NCBI GenBank assembly: GCA_937948815.1
Contig: CALFAM010000162.1
Location: 1-36,621, forward strand
From: an uncultured bacterium
GTDB lineage: Bacteria; Acidobacteriota; Thermoanaerobaculia; Multivoradales; J023
Direction of reading: 5' to 3'
DNA length: 36,621 nucleotides
A model generated the notes under the pieces. That model searched no databases. It was not told the origin of the DNA and saw nothing but the letters and a program-made list of their open reading frames with translations. Below are positions 8,592 to 16,821 of the stretch, one piece after another. Made by a program: the position numbers and the translations under genes. Numbering within the stretch: position 1 is the first letter of the stretch; every line of letters begins with the position of its first letter.

Positions 8592-11500
8592 ATGCATGTC
8601 ATTCACCGGGTTCTCGTCCTCTTCCTTCTTGTCGCTCCGGGTGCTTGGATTGCCTTATGGGGCGCCCGTGCCGTGGCAGCCGAGCCGACCGCTCCGGCTG
8701 CTCCTTCTGGAGGAATCGCGGTCAGCGGGAGGATCGTCGATGCGGACGGTGGACCGGTGGTCGGCGCGGAGGTCGGCCTGCTGCGTCATCCGCGCCGCCA
8801 TACTGTGCGACAAGCCTGGGCGACCGGTGCTCGCCTGCCGTCGCACATTGTAGGTACCTCCGGCGACGACGGGCGCTTCGTGCTGCGCGCGCCAACGGCG
8901 GGCCTGTGGCTGGTGACGGCCCGAGCCCCTGGCAAGGCCGAGACGCTCGTCTTCATTCAGCCACTCGTTCGGCCCACTGATGTCTCGGACATCGTGCTGC
9001 CGAAGGCACGAACCGTTCGGGTTCAGGTCACCGATCCGGATGGGCAGCCCGTCGCGGGCGCCGCAGTCTTTGCTCGGCCCGGACGCGAAACCAATGCGGA
9101 GCAAGGTTCCGGAACAGCCACCAGCAATCGGGCCAGCCGGCCGTCCGCGCGGTCTCGCCGCGCTGGTCATCCCAGGCAGCTGCGCAGCACATTGGCGCAA
9201 ACGGATGCCGATGGCTGGGCCCGGATCGAGGTGGCCCACGATCGCATCAGTACGTTGAAGGTCGTTGCCGAGGGATTCCTGCTTGCCGAAAAGGCCCATC
9301 AACGGGGCAAGCAAGCCACGTTCATCTTGACCGCCGGCATGCCACGGTGGGTCCAGGTCACGCATGCAACGGGGACGCCGGCCGTTGGCGCCCTGGTGGT
9401 GCTCGACGCCCAGAGCCCACCGCTCGGCGAAACGGGCCCGGATGGACGCGTGCTCATCACGGTTCCTGAGGATGCCAAGCTGGCCAAGAAGCCCCTGCCG
9501 ATCTTGGCGTACGCTGCCGATGGCAGTCATGGCGCGGTGTCGATTGGCAAAGCAGCGGGCGCAGACAACGGGAAACCCGTGCGTCTGGTGCTGGACGAGT
9601 CAACGACCCTACAGGGCGCGGTGGTCGATACCCTGCGCCGGGAGCCGATCGCAGATGCGGTGGTTTGGGCCAATGCTCGCGAGCAAGTGGCGACGCGTAG
9701 TGATGCGCGCGGGGCGTTCTCGCTGCGGGTGCCCGGCAAGGCGTCTTGGCTGAGTGCCGGCGCGGAGGACTACCTGCTCGGAGGGGTGGCGGTGCAGGGA
9801 ACCCACCCTGCGACGTTGGCGTTGGCGCCAGCGGGACGCCTCGCTGGCCGGGTGGTCGATGAGCAAGGCGAGCCAGTGGCGGGTGTCGCGATCGAGGTAT
9901 CGAACCGATCGTCTGGCAACTGGCGAAGCGCTCCGCGTTCGATGGCGGCACGGTCGGATCAAGACGGCGCATTCGTCGTGGTCTCGCTACCGGTGGCGAC
10001 GAGCCTGCTCGTCGTTGCCCGCCGCGCGGGCTACGCTCCGGGAGAGCGAGAGGTCATGGTGCCTCGGGAGGGTGAGGCGGAACCCCTGGAGATCACCTTG
10101 TCGGCAGGGATTCGTGCTGTTGGACAGGTGGTCGATCTCGAAGAGCAGCCGCTTGCTGGCGCCGAGGTTCGGCTGGTCCGAATGCCGGCAAGCCAAGCTG
10201 GTTTCCTGGGCTTCTCGCGGATGCAGGGTCTCGAGCCCTTGGTGTCGACGACGGATCGCGAGGGCCGGTTCGAGTTCGAGGATCTCGGGGCCGGTCGCTA
10301 CGGGCTCGGGGTGACAAACCGCGGTCATGCCCCTGTCGATGTACCCGGGGTCACGGTCGACGCGAGCAACCGTGTCGCCGACTTTGGCACGGTGGTCATG
10401 CTCGATGGGGCTGAGCTCACGGGGGTCGTCGTCGATGCGGATGGTGGCCCGATCGCCGAGGCTTCGATCGGCATCCAGGCCCGACAAGGCGGGATCGGCT
10501 ACCTCGACCACCGCCAATCGCCGTTGGAGGCGAAATCGGACAGCGACGGCCGTTTCGCGGTTCCTGACCTGCGGCCGGACTCCCCGGTCGACGTGGTCGT
10601 TCGCGCCGATGGTTTTGTTCCGGCGCAGCTGGCGAATGTCGAGGTTCCATCTGAAGAAGATCTGCGTGTCGTGTTGCGCGCCGGCATCGATCTCGAAGGT
10701 GTCGTGGTCGATGCCCGTGGCAACGGAATCCAGGGTGCCATGGTGATGGTGACCTCGGGGCCTTCCCCCGGCCAGGAGCGTCGGATGGGGCGGGTGCGCG
10801 AGCGCGATGGCGCCTTTGTGGTCGAAAACCTCGTTCCCGGAGATTGGTCGGTCGTCGCCTCCGCGGACGGCTTCCAGAACCGAGAAATGCCACCGCTGAC
10901 CGTCACGGCTGGCGAGGCGCCACCACCCCTGCGGATCGAGCTCGACGCGGGTGCCACACTCAGCGGACGGGTGACCGCAGCCGACGGATCTCCAATCACC
11001 TCGGCCTATGTGACGTTCCGCACCACGACGCGCGACCCGATGCGTGAGTTCGGCAACCAGAGCACGAGCACGGATGGAGACGGCTACTACGAGCTGCGCG
11101 GCCTTCCGCTCGGTCGGCATGTCATCACCTTCGGCCATGGGCGCTACCAGGCCCTGGAGCGTGACCTCGAGCTCGAATCGGCCGCCCAGACGCTGGACGT
11201 GACGCTCGAAGCCGGCCTCGAAATCGCTGGCTATGTGGTCGATCCAGATGGGTTGCCAGTGGCTGGTGCCATGGTTTCGACGAGGGCGGAGCGTACCGCC
11301 AGCGCGCGACGATTCTCTGGGAGCTTGGGAAGCAGAATCCACGAGAGCGATACGGAAGGTCGCTTTCGGATCGAAGGCCTCGGTGTCGGGACGTACCACG
11401 TCACCGCAGCCAAGGAGGGCTACGCTTCGTCGGTCACCGGCCGTGCGATCGAGCTCGTGGATTCCTCGATCGAAGGCGTCGAGGTGCAGTTGTCGTTGGG

Positions 11501-12803
11501 CGGCAAGATCGTCGGTGTGGTTCGCGGTGTGGGCTTCGACGACCTTGCGTCGGTCAATGTCGTGGCTTTGCAGAGCGACGTCCGGCGTGACATGCAGTCG
11601 CGCGTCGCCGGGGTCGATCATGAGGGCCGCTTCGAGCTCGACAACCTCGCGGTCGGCGATTGGCAGGTGCATGCCTCCATCGGGCAGCGATCCAAGCGCA
11701 AGACGATCACCATTCCAGGAGCCGGGGTGGAGGTGCCGGTCGAGCTGGACTTCGGCTCTGGTTTCACGCTCTCCGGAGTTGTCCTCCGAGCAGGTGTGCC
11801 CGCGCCGGGACTCGGCGTCAGCGTACGTGGAATCGACACCCAGGGCCACGGCCAGCAGACCACCAGTCCTCACGGGCGGTTCGAGTTGCCGGGGCTCCCC
11901 GCTGGCCGCTACGAGCTGACCGTGGGTCACTTCGGGCGGTTCAGCCGCCCGCTCGATCGACGGGAGATCGATCTTCGCGGCGATGAAGACATCGCGGTCG
12001 AGATCCGGACGGTTACCGTGACGGGACGGGTGGTCGAGGCGGTTGGCGCCCAGCCGGTATCGGGAGCCTCCATCACTGTGCGCCTGGAGACGGGCAATGG
12101 CGTGACGGCGCTCGGAAGCGGGCGGATGCAGGATGCGGTGAGCCGCGAAGATGGAACGTTCCGCGTTGGTGACGTGGCCTCCGGTCGCTACCTCGTGCGC
12201 GTCGAGAAGGAAGGTTTCGCGGCGGCGAGCTTGCCACTGGAGGTGACGACGGCGGGCCCCCCGGCGGATATCGAGATCGCGCTCGAACGGTCGGCTGGGC
12301 TTCGTGTCCGGGCCGTCTTGCCGAATGGTCAGCCAGCGCGTGACGTCGCGGTCGCGGTCCTCGATGCGACAGGGCGGGCGATCGTGCTCGTCAATCACGT
12401 TGCCGATGCGGCGGGCTATGCCGAGATCGAGCAAGTTCCCCGCGGGCGCTGGGACTTGTTGATCTCCGCCGGCGATGCGGCGACCACCCATGTGACGGCC
12501 GAGGTGCCCGGTCCCCCGGTCGAGGTTGCGCTCGAGCCGGCGGGGAGGTTGGTGGTTCGCGTACCTGCCGCGAGTGAGAGCGGACGAGGGTTTGTTTCCA
12601 TCTCCGATGACCGGGGCGTCGTTCGTGTGGTCAATCGCTATGGGTTGCTTTACGACCGCTGGGCGCTTTCCGACGGCAAGGTCTCCATCGGGCAGCTGCC
12701 TACTGGACCGGTCGAGGTTTCTGCCACCCTTCCGGATGGCACCACGCTACGTGGCACGGCCCAAATCGTGGCCCATGGGTACGTGGAGATCGAGCTGCGC
12801 TGA
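8592..12803 (+). CDS. Giant secreted array of about 15 carboxypeptidase-regulatory-like domains
   Basis: This 1403-aa protein has a signal peptide (VLVLFLLVAPGAWIALWG, then AVAA). It then consists almost entirely of repeats of about 85-95 residues that open with a G.V.D..G.P..GA.V signature. Examples are SGRIVDADGGPVVGAEV, AGRVVDEQGEPVAGVAIEV, TGVVVDADGGPIAEASI and AGYVVDPDGLPVAGAMV. Most repeats carry a second signature D.(D/E)GRF....L..G.Y.(V/L)...... This is the CarboxypepD_reg/B-repeat beta-sandwich fold. By eye there are about 15 units. The last two are divergent. There is no TonB plug or barrel, no peptidase domain, no membrane anchor and no recognisable C-terminal sorting tag. It probably acts as an extracellular or periplasmic scaffold or binding protein. 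The start at ATG 8592 is chosen for the GGGAGG upstream and the signal peptide; the frame extends upstream to 8508 without homology. Confidence 0.88.
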   Translation: MHVIHRVLVLFLLVAPGAWIALWGARAVAAEPTAPAAPSGGIAVSGRIVDADGGPVVGAEVGLLRHPRRHTVRQAWATGARLPSHIVGTSGDDGRFVLRAPTAGLWLVTARAPGKAETLVFIQPLVRPTDVSDIVLPKARTVRVQVTDPDGQPVAGAAVFARPGRETNAEQGSGTATSNRASRPSARSRRAGHPRQLRSTLAQTDADGWARIEVAHDRISTLKVVAEGFLLAEKAHQRGKQATFILTAGMPRWVQVTHATGTPAVGALVVLDAQSPPLGETGPDGRVLITVPEDAKLAKKPLPILAYAADGSHGAVSIGKAAGADNGKPVRLVLDESTTLQGAVVDTLRREPIADAVVWANAREQVATRSDARGAFSLRVPGKASWLSAGAEDYLLGGVAVQGTHPATLALAPAGRLAGRVVDEQGEPVAGVAIEVSNRSSGNWRSAPRSMAARSDQDGAFVVVSLPVATSLLVVARRAGYAPGEREVMVPREGEAEPLEITLSAGIRAVGQVVDLEEQPLAGAEVRLVRMPASQAGFLGFSRMQGLEPLVSTTDREGRFEFEDLGAGRYGLGVTNRGHAPVDVPGVTVDASNRVADFGTVVMLDGAELTGVVVDADGGPIAEASIGIQARQGGIGYLDHRQSPLEAKSDSDGRFAVPDLRPDSPVDVVVRADGFVPAQLANVEVPSEEDLRVVLRAGIDLEGVVVDARGNGIQGAMVMVTSGPSPGQERRMGRVRERDGAFVVENLVPGDWSVVASADGFQNREMPPLTVTAGEAPPPLRIELDAGATLSGRVTAADGSPITSAYVTFRTTTRDPMREFGNQSTSTDGDGYYELRGLPLGRHVITFGHGRYQALERDLELESAAQTLDVTLEAGLEIAGYVVDPDGLPVAGAMVSTRAERTASARRFSGSLGSRIHESDTEGRFRIEGLGVGTYHVTAAKEGYASSVTGRAIELVDSSIEGVEVQLSLGGKIVGVVRGVGFDDLASVNVVALQSDVRRDMQSRVAGVDHEGRFELDNLAVGDWQVHASIGQRSKRKTITIPGAGVEVPVELDFGSGFTLSGVVLRAGVPAPGLGVSVRGIDTQGHGQQTTSPHGRFELPGLPAGRYELTVGHFGRFSRPLDRREIDLRGDEDIAVEIRTVTVTGRVVEAVGAQPVSGASITVRLETGNGVTALGSGRMQDAVSREDGTFRVGDVASGRYLVRVEKEGFAAASLPLEVTTAGPPADIEIALERSAGLRVRAVLPNGQPARDVAVAVLDATGRAIVLVNHVADAAGYAEIEQVPRGRWDLLISAGDAATTHVTAEVPGPPVEVALEPAGRLVVRVPAASESGRGFVSISDDRGVVRVVNRYGLLYDRWALSDGKVSIGQLPTGPVEVSATLPDGTTLRGTAQIVAHGYVEIELR

Positions 12804-12998
12804 GCCTCGGCATCCCGCAAGCCAGTCAACCGGACCCTCGCAGTCCGTGGTGAAAGCCTGGCGCATGCGAGAGCAGAGCATTTTCGAGGCGAATCAAAGC
12901 AGCATTCCGCAGGCAGTTCGGGAACTGTCGAGGACTGCCAGCGAAGATTCGGCCGAAAAGGCTCGCTCGTAGCGCGGCAAGCGTTTTGCGACCGGTCG

Positions 12999-14192
12999 CT
13001 AGGGTGTCGCGCAGGCTTCGGCGTGGGGCGTAGCATCCACCAGCAAGGCGAGCGCCTGGTCGAGATCCTCGATCAACTCATCTGCGTCTTCGATCCCGAT
13101 CGACAGACGAACCAGGCCGTCAGAGACGCCCACTGCTGCACGTTCGGCGGCCGAGAGCGCGGCCTGAGAGGTCAGCATGGGGCGCGACGCCAGGGTTTCG
13201 ACGCCGCCGAGGCTGGGCGCGGCGGTTGCCAGTTGCAGGTTGGCGAGGATCGTCGCCGCTGCCTCACCCGTGCCGACATCGAAGGCGAGGACGCCCCCGA
13301 AACCACTGAAGAGCCTCTTGCCCCTGGCATGATCGGGATGGTCCTCGAGCGCCGGGTAGTGGACCTCGAGCACGGCCGTGTGATCGACCAGGTGACGGGC
13401 GATTCGCTCGGCACTGTGGTTGTGGCGCGCCATACGCAAGACGAGGGTCTTGAGGCCGCGTTCGAGCAAGAAACAGGTATGCGGATCCAGCGAGCCACCG
13501 AAGTGCTTCATGCGCTTTCTCGCGCTTGCGATGAGGTCCGCTCGGCCGACCACGACACCCGCCACGATGTCCGAATGGCCGTTGAGGTACTTGGTGGCGC
13601 TGTGCATCGCCAGGTCGTAGCCGAGCGGCAGAGGACGGAAGTTGACCGGAGTGGCGAAGGTGGCGTCGATCATGGCCACGAGATCATGGCGACGTGCAAA
13701 GGCCACGATGCCTTCGTGGTCAGCGATCTGGACCAGTGGATTGGTCAAGGCTTCGGTGTAGATGACCCGGGTTTCCGGCCTCAAGAGCGCGTCGAGCTGG
13801 CTGATCTGGCGACCGTCGAAGCGATCGGACGCGATGCCCAGCCGTGCCATTTCCTCCGCGACGAGGGTGGCCGTTCCACCATAGAGCGTGTCCTGAACCA
13901 AGACGTGGTCGCCGGCCGAAAGCACGCCGAGCAGCCCACTCGCAATGGCTGCCATGCCGCTGGCGGTGACCAGGGCGTCTTCCCCCTGTTCGAGCACGGC
14001 GAGTCGCTTGTGGAGCACATCGTGATTCGGTGTGTTGCTGTAACGGATGTAGCGGAGCGGCTCGTCCTGCAGCTCGCCGGTGAAATCAAACGTGGCGGAC
14101 TGAACGATCGGCGTGACCACCGCGCCGGCGAGACGGGTGGCAGGGGTTCCGGCGTGGATGACCTGTGTGTCGAGCTTCCGTGGCTGGCTCAA
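12999..14192 (-). CDS. PLP-dependent transsulfuration enzyme (cystathionine gamma-synthase/lyase family)
   Basis: This 397-aa enzyme is the usual length for the Cys/Met-metabolism PLP family. The Schiff-base lysine is Lys201 in HSATKYLNGHSD. Asp176 lies in MIDATFATP and the PLP-stacking Tyr in LYGGT (Y104). The neighbour-subunit phosphate-binding motif appears as YIRYSNTPNHD, a small variation on the usual Y.R..NPT. Homologues act as cystathionine gamma-synthase, beta- or gamma-lyase, methionine gamma-lyase or O-acylhomoserine sulfhydrylase; the sequence alone does not let me choose. The start is TTG with GAGGAG 6 nt upstream. It is divergent from the DUF481 gene, and no other sulfur-amino-acid gene is adjacent. 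Confidence 0.92.
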   Translation of the reverse strand: MSQPRKLDTQVIHAGTPATRLAGAVVTPIVQSATFDFTGELQDEPLRYIRYSNTPNHDVLHKRLAVLEQGEDALVTASGMAAIASGLLGVLSAGDHVLVQDTLYGGTATLVAEEMARLGIASDRFDGRQISQLDALLRPETRVIYTEALTNPLVQIADHEGIVAFARRHDLVAMIDATFATPVNFRPLPLGYDLAMHSATKYLNGHSDIVAGVVVGRADLIASARKRMKHFGGSLDPHTCFLLERGLKTLVLRMARHNHSAERIARHLVDHTAVLEVHYPALEDHPDHARGKRLFSGFGGVLAFDVGTGEAAATILANLQLATAAPSLGGVETLASRPMLTSQAALSAAERAAVGVSDGLVRLSIGIEDADELIEDLDQALALLVDATPHAEACATP

Positions 14193-14210
14193 AGAATGCT
14201 CCTCGTAAGG

Positions 14211-14238
14211 TTGTATCGCAATTGTTCTATCTTATGCT
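14211..14238 (+). promoter_or_regulatory. Candidate sigma70 promoter for the DUF481 gene
   Basis: TTGTAT, a 16-nt spacer and TATGCT lie about 45 nt upstream of the ATG at 14282, in an unusually AT-rich pocket of the divergent gap. It was found by eye only. Confidence 0.4.
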
Positions 14239-14281
14239 GAGCTTCAACCTATGGGCAGCAATGCCGAGGGAGAACAACGCA

Positions 14282-15142
14282 ATGAAACGTAGATCGAAGA
14301 TACTGGCGCTGCTCGGTGGCGCAGTTTTGTTTTCTGCACCATTCACCTGGGCCCAAGAGGAGGAAGAAGACTACGGTTGGGAGCTCACCGGTGAGATTTC
14401 GCTGATTGCGACCGGGGGCAATGCCGAAGCCGAGACCTTGGGCTTTGGACTCGCCGCCGTCCGATCACGGGAGCGGGATGCACTGTCCTTCGCGGGAGGG
14501 GGCTTGCGCGCGGAGTCCACGATCTTCAGCCGATTCGCGGTTGGGACACCGGATGATTTCCGGGTGATCGAGGAGTCGGACACAGACCTTACCGCCGAGA
14601 GCTTTTACCTTCGCGGTCGCTATCAGCGAGACATCAGCGAACGGACCTTTTGGTTTTCCGGTCTCGGGTGGGAGCGCAACGAGTTCGCCGGTTTCACCAG
14701 CCGGCTCAGCGCCGTCGGCGGTGTCGGCCGTGAGTGGTACGACAACGATCGTGGCCACTTTCGAGCCGACGTCGGCCTTACGTTCACGACGCAGGATGAC
14801 GTGGTTACCGGGCCAGACGCGTCGGAGGATTTTCTCGGTCTGCGTCTGTCCTACGACTACGGACGCCAGCTCACCGAAACCACCGTCTTCTCGAGCATCC
14901 TGATCATCGACGAGAACCTCGACGAAACCGAAGACCTGCGTGCCGACTTTCTGAATGCGCTCAGCGTCTCGATCAATGATCTGCTGTCGCTCAAGGTTGG
15001 CCTGCACTTGCTCTACGACAACCTGCCGTCCCTCACCAGCGTGCCGTTGCTCGACGGTGCGGGGAGCGAGATCGGGAGCGTCTTTGCCGAGCTCGACGAG
15101 CTCGATACCGTCCTGAGCGTCGCGGTGGTATTCACCCGCTAA
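14282..15142 (+). CDS. DUF481 (YdiY-like) outer-membrane beta-barrel protein
   Basis: This 286-aa protein has a signal peptide (ILALLGGAVLFSAPFTWAQ). The mature part is a series of alternating amphipathic strands, for example WELTGEISLIATGGNAEAET, FYLRGRYQRDI, HFRADVGLTF and LSLKVGLHLLYDN, ending in VAVVFTR. This matches DUF481, a family of Gram-negative outer-membrane proteins that resemble the salt-induced protein YdiY. Its function is unknown, and a structural or porin-like role is only an inference. The start at ATG 14282 fits the signal peptide. An in-frame ATG at 14261 would add seven polar residues and is less likely. It converges with the gene ending at 15163, leaving only 20 nt between stop codons. 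Confidence 0.85.
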   Translation: MKRRSKILALLGGAVLFSAPFTWAQEEEEDYGWELTGEISLIATGGNAEAETLGFGLAAVRSRERDALSFAGGGLRAESTIFSRFAVGTPDDFRVIEESDTDLTAESFYLRGRYQRDISERTFWFSGLGWERNEFAGFTSRLSAVGGVGREWYDNDRGHFRADVGLTFTTQDDVVTGPDASEDFLGLRLSYDYGRQLTETTVFSSILIIDENLDETEDLRADFLNALSVSINDLLSLKVGLHLLYDNLPSLTSVPLLDGAGSEIGSVFAELDELDTVLSVAVVFTR

Positions 15143-15162
15143 TCAAAGCGCTCTCCGCGTTC

Positions 15163-15762
15163 TCAGCGTGCTTGCTCGAGGTCCGCGAGGGTTTCCTCGA
15201 AGAGGCTGACGAGCTCCCGCTCGCGGAAAGCAAACGTGGCGATGACAGCGGCCAGGTTGTCGCTGTCTTCCATCACGCCCTCCACACCGCGGGTGAGGAG
15301 GGTCTCGTAGATGATTTGTCCCACGCTCGATGCCTGCTGCTCGTACCGTTGTTGGGCGGCGTAGAGCCGCGCGGCGTCGAGCAGCTTTGCGTAGGAAACG
15401 TTCTCGAGAGCGCCAGTCGTCTGCGCGGTCTCCCAGGCTGCCTGCAGAACTGGTGCGGGGGCGATGAAGCCGCGCGTGAAGGAAGCCGGTGACCGCGGCT
15501 GGCTGGCCAGGGAAGGGGCGCGGAGGTGCTCGATGAGGCCCTCGTGGTAGGCCTGTGCGGACCGAACCGATTCGAGGTTGGTGCGTATCTCGGTCTCGAT
15601 GGCCTGGAGTGCAACCCGGGCCCGTTCGCTCTGGGCGCGGTGGGTCCACCAGGCGTTCGCGCTCCACGCCAGGCTCACACCAAGCAGAACGAAGAAGGCT
15701 TCGAAGAAGGCCTGCCGGAGGGAGAAAGAGGCACTGACGGTCGGGGGATGCGCTTCGCTCAT
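15163..15762 (-). CDS. Single-pass membrane protein of unknown function
   Basis: This 199-aa protein has a short polar N-terminus and one hydrophobic helix (about residues 15-31, FFEAFFVLLGVSLAWSA). A long, mostly helical region rich in Ala, Glu, Arg and Gln follows, for example RARVALQAIETEIRTNLESV and ERELVSLFEETLADLEQAR. A helix directly followed by a charged W-rich step and a coiled-coil-like domain resembles the layout of DUF6090-type proteins, but I do not recognise a family with certainty. I use the ATG at 15762. The frame is open to 15990, but that extension overlaps the MscS gene and reads as low-complexity Arg/Pro sequence. The Shine-Dalgarno site is weak. It lies 95 nt downstream of the MscS gene. 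Confidence 0.72.
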   Translation of the reverse strand: MSEAHPPTVSASFSLRQAFFEAFFVLLGVSLAWSANAWWTHRAQSERARVALQAIETEIRTNLESVRSAQAYHEGLIEHLRAPSLASQPRSPASFTRGFIAPAPVLQAAWETAQTTGALENVSYAKLLDAARLYAAQQRYEQQASSVGQIIYETLLTRGVEGVMEDSDNLAAVIATFAFRERELVSLFEETLADLEQAR

Positions 15763-15857
15763 CGGTGGGCTCGCGGTTGGTGACAGGTTGTGCAACCGCA
15801 GTGTATCGAAGCGCGGAAGGAACGGTGCCGCCCGACGCGGGCGACACCGTTGGAACG

Positions 15858-16676
15858 CTAGGCGGCCACCTGGTGCATGTGAACGTCTTGCTGCGGGTAG
15901 GGAATGCTGATTCCAGCGCGGTCGAGCTCGAGCTTGATCTGCTCGGTGACGTCGAAGTGCACGTCCCAGTAGTCGCTGGCTTGGACCCACGGACGCACCA
16001 CGAAATTGACACTCGAGTCGGCCAGCTCCAGGACGGCGACTTGCGGAGCAGGTTCGGCGAGAACCTTGGGGTGATCGGCGAGAATCTTCTGGAAGATGTC
16101 CTTGGCCTGGCGAATGTCGTCGTCGTAGCCGATGCCCGCGACCATGTCGATACGGCGGGTGCCATTGGTCGTGAGATTGATGATGTTGTCGGAAGTTACC
16201 GAGCCGTTGGGGACGATGATCTTGGTGTTGTCGGGTTGGGTGATCTCCGTGGCGAACACGCCGACCTGATCGACCTTGCCTTGCACACCGGCAATGTTGA
16301 CGATGTCGCCGACCTTGAACGGGCGGAGCGCGATGATCATCACGCCGGAGGCGAAGTTACCGAGCGAGCCTTGGAGCGCCAGGCCGATGGCCAGGCCGGC
16401 GGCCGCGATCACCGCGGCGAAGGAGGTCGTGTCGACGCCCAGCTTGCCAAGGGTGAAGATGAGCACCAAGGTCATCAACATCATGAACACCACGTTCTTG
16501 ATGAAACGAACCAGGGTGATGTCGAGGTTCGCCTTGCTCATCGCCCGGCCGATGGCGCCGGTCGCGATCTTGGCGGCGATGTAGCCGATGATCAGGATGG
16601 CCACTGCCGCGACAACCCTCGGTCCCCACGCGACCAGGCTTTCTGCGAGTGTGTTCGTCCATTTCTCGATATCCAT
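15858..16676 (-). CDS. Small-conductance mechanosensitive channel (MscS family)
   Basis: This 272-aa protein is the size of classical E. coli-type MscS. Three hydrophobic segments are clear: RVVAAVAILIIGYIAAK, FMMLMTLVLIFTLG and the pore helix. The pore-lining TM3 and following beta domain carry the family signature AAGLAIGLALQGSLGNFASG, then RPFKVGDIV. A cytoplasmic beta/alpha domain with TNGTRRIDMVAGIGYDDDI and a final IPYPQQDVHM complete it. It should open under membrane tension during hypo-osmotic shock and release solutes. The start is ATG 16676, not the first in-frame codon at 16694, because AAGGAG lies 7 nt before it. It is flanked by the UbiB-like gene upstream and a small membrane protein downstream on the same strand. 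Confidence 0.95.
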   Translation of the reverse strand: MDIEKWTNTLAESLVAWGPRVVAAVAILIIGYIAAKIATGAIGRAMSKANLDITLVRFIKNVVFMMLMTLVLIFTLGKLGVDTTSFAAVIAAAGLAIGLALQGSLGNFASGVMIIALRPFKVGDIVNIAGVQGKVDQVGVFATEITQPDNTKIIVPNGSVTSDNIINLTTNGTRRIDMVAGIGYDDDIRQAKDIFQKILADHPKVLAEPAPQVAVLELADSSVNFVVRPWVQASDYWDVHFDVTEQIKLELDRAGISIPYPQQDVHMHQVAA

Positions 16677-16821
16677 GAGAGAGCTCCTTGACACGGTTTG
16701 AGGTGACAGGGTTCGCGGTAGGTAGGTCCCCTGTGGGTCAAAATCCTTTCATGTGGATCTGACGATAAGCATGACGATCGGGCCGCGCGAGGCGGCCTGG
16801 ATCAAGACACCGAAGCGCCGA

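Noticed and set aside
9987-12491. 834-codon minus-strand frame opposite the repeat protein
   Set aside because: The GC-rich repeat gene lacks stops in its antisense frame; no recognisable protein motif.
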